From: Emticicia agri
GTDB taxonomy: Bacteria; Bacteroidota; Bacteroidia; Cytophagales; Spirosomataceae
Length of the DNA stretch: 52,919 nucleotides
Direction of reading: 5' to 3'
Assembly: GCF_004168285.1 (NCBI RefSeq)
Contig: NZ_SEWF01000040.1
Coordinates: 1 to 52,919 of the forward strand
Of this stretch, positions 50,789 through 52,919 are shown in pieces; position 1 is the first letter of the stretch, and each line of letters begins with the position of its first letter. The notes below the pieces were generated by a model, which saw nothing but the letters and a program-made list of their open reading frames with translations, had not been told where the DNA came from and did no database searches. Both the position numbers and the translations under genes were made by a program.

Positions 50789-51187
50789 TCAGGTACTTTG
50801 ATCAACAGTCTCTATCAGAAACCATTTTTTATTCCTTAATTCAAAAATATATTCCACATACACTCCCGTATCTTCTATCATCAAGGCCATGATAGTTCGG
50901 GTAGGTGATTCTTTATTAAGGGTTTTGATGAGTCCTTCTATGTTGAAATCTCGATACTCCCACTCTGATTTTTTTGTGGTTTCTTCGTGATATTCGTCGT
51001 CAACACCATAGTATTTACTTAGCAGTGGAAACTTAACTCTTGACTTCTGAAAATCCTTATCATATTGAAATTTCTGCCAGAAAATTTCAAAGTCTTCCTG
51101 TTTGTCCTTTTGGGCTTCTTTGGATTGATTACTTCCGCACGAAATAAGCAGACAGGCAATAACCCATGAGAATATAGTGATGCGCAT
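50789..51187 (-). CDS. DUF4348-like lipoprotein
   Basis: 132 residues from Met 51187, which gives a clean lipoprotein signal (MRITIFSWVIACLLISC). Mature segment: FEIFWQKFQYDKDFQKSRVKFPL, a pattern I associate with the DUF4348 family of Bacteroidota, then a beta-rich end (VYVEYIFELRNKKWFLIETV). Function unknown. Faces away from any operon partner. Confidence 0.72.
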   Translation of the reverse strand: MRITIFSWVIACLLISCGSNQSKEAQKDKQEDFEIFWQKFQYDKDFQKSRVKFPLLSKYYGVDDEYHEETTKKSEWEYRDFNIEGLIKTLNKESPTRTIMALMIEDTGVYVEYIFELRNKKWFLIETVDQST

Positions 51188-51265
51188 ACCAAATTTTAAC
51201 ATATCCGACATTAGATAAAAATAAATACTTTCTCCTTGTTCCGTTTTCCTTTCTCCACCCCTCCC

Positions 51266-51928
51266 CTAAAACCCAAACAAAGAATAATCAATAAACATAT
51301 TATTGGTCAAATCGGGTACATCGTCTTTTTTTCGCTCGCCATGCGGATAATGCTCTACCCTGTTCAACGACATCATCAGAATACCAATCATTTCATCTTT
51401 ATTGGCCTGTGTAATTTTAGAAATCACTTTCAGGGCAAATTTGGTTATCTCAACCGAGGCCGAAAACGCCGGATTAGCCGCCGCAGCTACCAGCGTTCCC
51501 AGATTATTGGTAAACTTGTCAAACTCATTGTCGTTCAGAATATCCTCTACCATTCTGCCAGTGTCTCTGATGCGTTCATCACTTTCAAAGGCAATAAACT
51601 GCCAATCGAAAAATACCGGAATTTCTGCTGACTGATACAGCACGAATCCAGTATCGCCAAAGGTCATTACGTGGTTATCTTTTACGTTCTGTATTTCGGT
51701 AAATATCCGGCTGGCAATTACATTTTCTACCTCCTTTTTTATAATGGCCTTTTTTTCTTCAGCATTATTGGTATTCAGGAAATCGGATAAATCAGGGAAT
51801 GCCGAAAACTCGGTTGAAACAAAACTCAGGAATTTGACCTGTGCCAGGTCTCTACCAAAAATACCGAGAAATTTCTTTTTCTCACGGTTATCAAAAATCT
51901 TTACTTTATTGATTCTGAAAAAAAACAT
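51266..51928 (-). CDS. Hypothetical protein
   Basis: 220 residues, no signal peptide or transmembrane helix. The middle is acidic and helical (NTNNAEEKKAIIKKEVENVI), followed by beta-rich segments (HVMTFGDTGFVLYQSAEIPV) and helices (DEFDKFTNNLGTLVAAAANP). No recognised family. Likely cytosolic, in its own transcription unit. Confidence 0.6.
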   Translation of the reverse strand: MFFFRINKVKIFDNREKKKFLGIFGRDLAQVKFLSFVSTEFSAFPDLSDFLNTNNAEEKKAIIKKEVENVIASRIFTEIQNVKDNHVMTFGDTGFVLYQSAEIPVFFDWQFIAFESDERIRDTGRMVEDILNDNEFDKFTNNLGTLVAAAANPAFSASVEITKFALKVISKITQANKDEMIGILMMSLNRVEHYPHGERKKDDVPDLTNNMFIDYSLFGF

Positions 51929-52271
51929 GGTCTATATCATTTGATGGTTTGAAATCAGCTAAAAGGCAGTCAGTTTAAAGTGGTGGTTTTGTACGATAAC
52001 CATTATATAATTTACGAAAAAAAGCAGACTTTAACAAATCTATTCAAGTGCTTGTAAACCACCATAGAATATTTATTGTCCGGTAACTTATTGATTAAAA
52101 GGCAGAAGTAATAATCCTGACAGGTACTTCAGTCAATCGGCAAGAAGCAAAAGTTCTATTTTTTTTGTATTCCCACGCCATTCATGTATTCCTGATTGTG
52201 TAGATAAGAATCTTTCATTACCTTTATCCCTATAATTATGATGAACTTTACTTTTAAATCCTCTTTTTAAG
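51929..52271. other. 343-base gap, nothing recognised
   Basis: AT-rich, with no plausible gene or clear repeat. It presumably holds the promoters of 51266-51928 (minus) and 52272-52538 (plus). A 61-codon minus-strand frame at 52133-52318 overlaps the start of the next gene and was not accepted. Confidence 0.4.
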
Positions 52272-52538
52272 ATGAAACTATTACTAACTTCTGTATTTGC
52301 CTTTATCGTATTATCCAACTCTTATTATTCAGATAATGCCTTTGATACTGAAAATACCGTATCTGCCAAAAACCGTCAGGTAAAAAATGTCTGTTTATCA
52401 AAGCCAAACACTACAAGCAATGGCACAGTAAAAAAAGTGTATGCACATAAAGGTAGCACAGGCAAAAGCGGTATCAAGAAAAAAGTATGCTCAACAAAAG
52501 GTGGTACTTCAAGCGGAGGCAAATGTGGCAATGCTTAA
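52272..52538 (+). CDS. Small secreted basic protein, unknown
   Basis: 88 residues with a signal peptide (MKLLLTSVFAFIVLSNSYYS). The mature part is rich in Lys, Ser, Thr and Gly with three Cys (NVCLSKP, KKVCSTKGG, GGKCGNA) and a repeated KKV.....KG pattern (KKVYAHKGSTGK, KKVCSTKGGTSS). No recognised family. Its small size and low-complexity composition make function unclear. Confidence 0.55.
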   Translation: MKLLLTSVFAFIVLSNSYYSDNAFDTENTVSAKNRQVKNVCLSKPNTTSNGTVKKVYAHKGSTGKSGIKKKVCSTKGGTSSGGKCGNA

Positions 52539-52567
52539 TGTAAGTCTTTAATATATATATCCAAAGG

Positions 52568-52769
52568 GGGTGTCTCAAAAGGAAATTGCACCAAATATTA
52601 TTTGGCACAAAATCTCCTCACCCTCTAAATCTCCCTCTCCTGAACAAGGAGCGGACGTCGCACGGAGGGAGACTTTAAGCCCCTCTCCCTCGGGAGAGGG
52701 GTTGGGGCGGCCGCCGCGCGGTGAGGAAAAATTCCAAACGGTTCGCCGTAGCGATATTATTTGGTACAA
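52568..52769. repeat. REP-like element with GC-rich islets, copy 2 (inverted)
   Basis: CCAAATATTATTTGG (52591-52605) near one end and ATTATTTGG near the other, with GGGAGAGGGGTTGGGG, GGGGCGGCCGCCGCGCGG (52704-52721) and GCGGACGTCGCACGG between. These are reverse complements of words in the element at 31420-31600. GTGTCTCAAAAGG at its left end also occurs, inverted, in the hairpin at 46949-47016. It lies directly upstream of the IS110 end. Confidence 0.75.
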
Positions 52770-52801
52770 AAAACTTTTGAGTTTGTATGTTTGAAAAAAT
52801 A

Positions 52802-52862
52802 GCTTCGGAATCAGTTTCACAGTAACTTTAAGTTAACAGCAGTGAAAACCAAAAACCGAAGC
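52802..52862 (+). ncRNA. Structured leader upstream of the IS110 transposase
   Basis: Three nested stems: GCTTCGG (52802-52808) with CCGAAGC (52856-52862), GTTTCAC (52814-52820) with GTGAAAAC (52842-52849), and AACT-TTA-AGTT at 52824-52834. The transposase ATG follows at 52865. In the IS110 family the non-coding end upstream of the transposase can encode a bridge RNA. This small structure could be part of one or only a translation-control hairpin. Confidence 0.4.
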
Positions 52863-52864
52863 AT

Positions 52865-52919
52865 ATGAAAACAAAAGTAAGAGATTTTAGCGGAGAATCA
52901 ATCTATGTAGGGATTGATT
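52865..52919 (+). CDS. IS110-family transposase, N-terminal fragment (cut by window end)
   Basis: Only 18 residues are visible: MKTKVRDFSGESIYVGID. The ending YVGID is the first strand of the RuvC-like DEDD domain, whose first Asp is the opening catalytic residue of IS110 enzymes, and the lead MKTKVRDFSG is common in Bacteroidota members. The rest of the gene and the right end of the element lie beyond base 52919. Confidence 0.75.
   Translation, partial: MKTKVRDFSGESIYVGID

Noticed and set aside
52133-52318. 61-codon minus-strand frame
   Set aside because: Overlaps the signal-peptide gene at 52272 and has no recognised pattern; a transposase fragment was considered but not supported.
52570-52794. 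74-codon plus-strand frame through REP-like copy 2
   Set aside because: Translation of repeat DNA, no relation to a protein family.

Overview
The window reads as chromosomal DNA of a moderately AT-rich Bacteroidota, most likely a Cytophagales relative. Evidence: TonB-dependent receptors with carboxypeptidase-like N-terminal domains, PF14905-type barrels, LytS/LytTR signalling, and promoters of the Bacteroidota form TTG-N(17-21)-TAnnTTTG. Shine-Dalgarno signals are scarce. No rRNA or tRNA gene, CRISPR array or complete insertion sequence was seen. The last 55 bases open an IS110-family transposase.

Layout. 1-7425: four paralogous secreted YadA-head/peptidase-S74 proteins (the first cut by the window edge), interrupted by an opposite-strand esterase lipoprotein. 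7462-13458: a serine beta-lactamase-like hydrolase, then an AraC-regulated locus (alpha/beta hydrolase, AraC regulator, outer-membrane protein, cyclophilin-like lipoprotein, hexapeptide acetyltransferase, cupin lipoprotein). 13558-16757: FAD monooxygenase, glycine-zipper protein, Bcr/CflA efflux pump. 16815-21321: OmpR-type two-component pair and an outer-membrane receptor that share a tandem TTCAGAAT operator. 21385-24108: HxlR regulator divergent from a DoxX protein, two unknown membrane proteins and a second DoxX protein. 24156-24521: a HipB-like repressor with two operators and what looks like a hipA relic.

24678-28742 is the most interesting block: a short ModE-like regulator, a TonB-dependent receptor, a di-heme MauG-type peroxidase and a molybdopterin-oxidoreductase-fold protein on one strand, with a near-consensus ModE operator over the receptor promoter. 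It looks like a molybdenum-responsive envelope system. 29027-33258: ThuA protein, then a second AraC locus (monooxygenase, cupin, cyclophilin-like, AraC paralogue, YjlB cupin). Three copies of a 37-bp motif, each exactly 20 bp before a -7 element, tie the two AraC loci together. 33272-41869: WGR/DUF4240 protein, MBL hydrolase, sialidase, DHA2 efflux pump, YqjM-type ene-reductase, LytS/LytTR pair. 42131-44250: a toxin-antitoxin islet (zeta-like kinase plus small partner; higBA). 45005-48056: glycosyltransferase, histidine phosphatase, ohr/ohrR. 48437-52538: MpaB-like oxygenase, DUF2809 protein and several small or unknown envelope proteins.

Intergenic DNA is rich in palindromic repeat families: a 28-bp palindrome in four copies, REP-like elements with GC-rich islets in two opposite-orientation copies, long imperfect hairpins, and short perfect palindromes. 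All functional statements rest on motif recognition by eye; no database search was possible.
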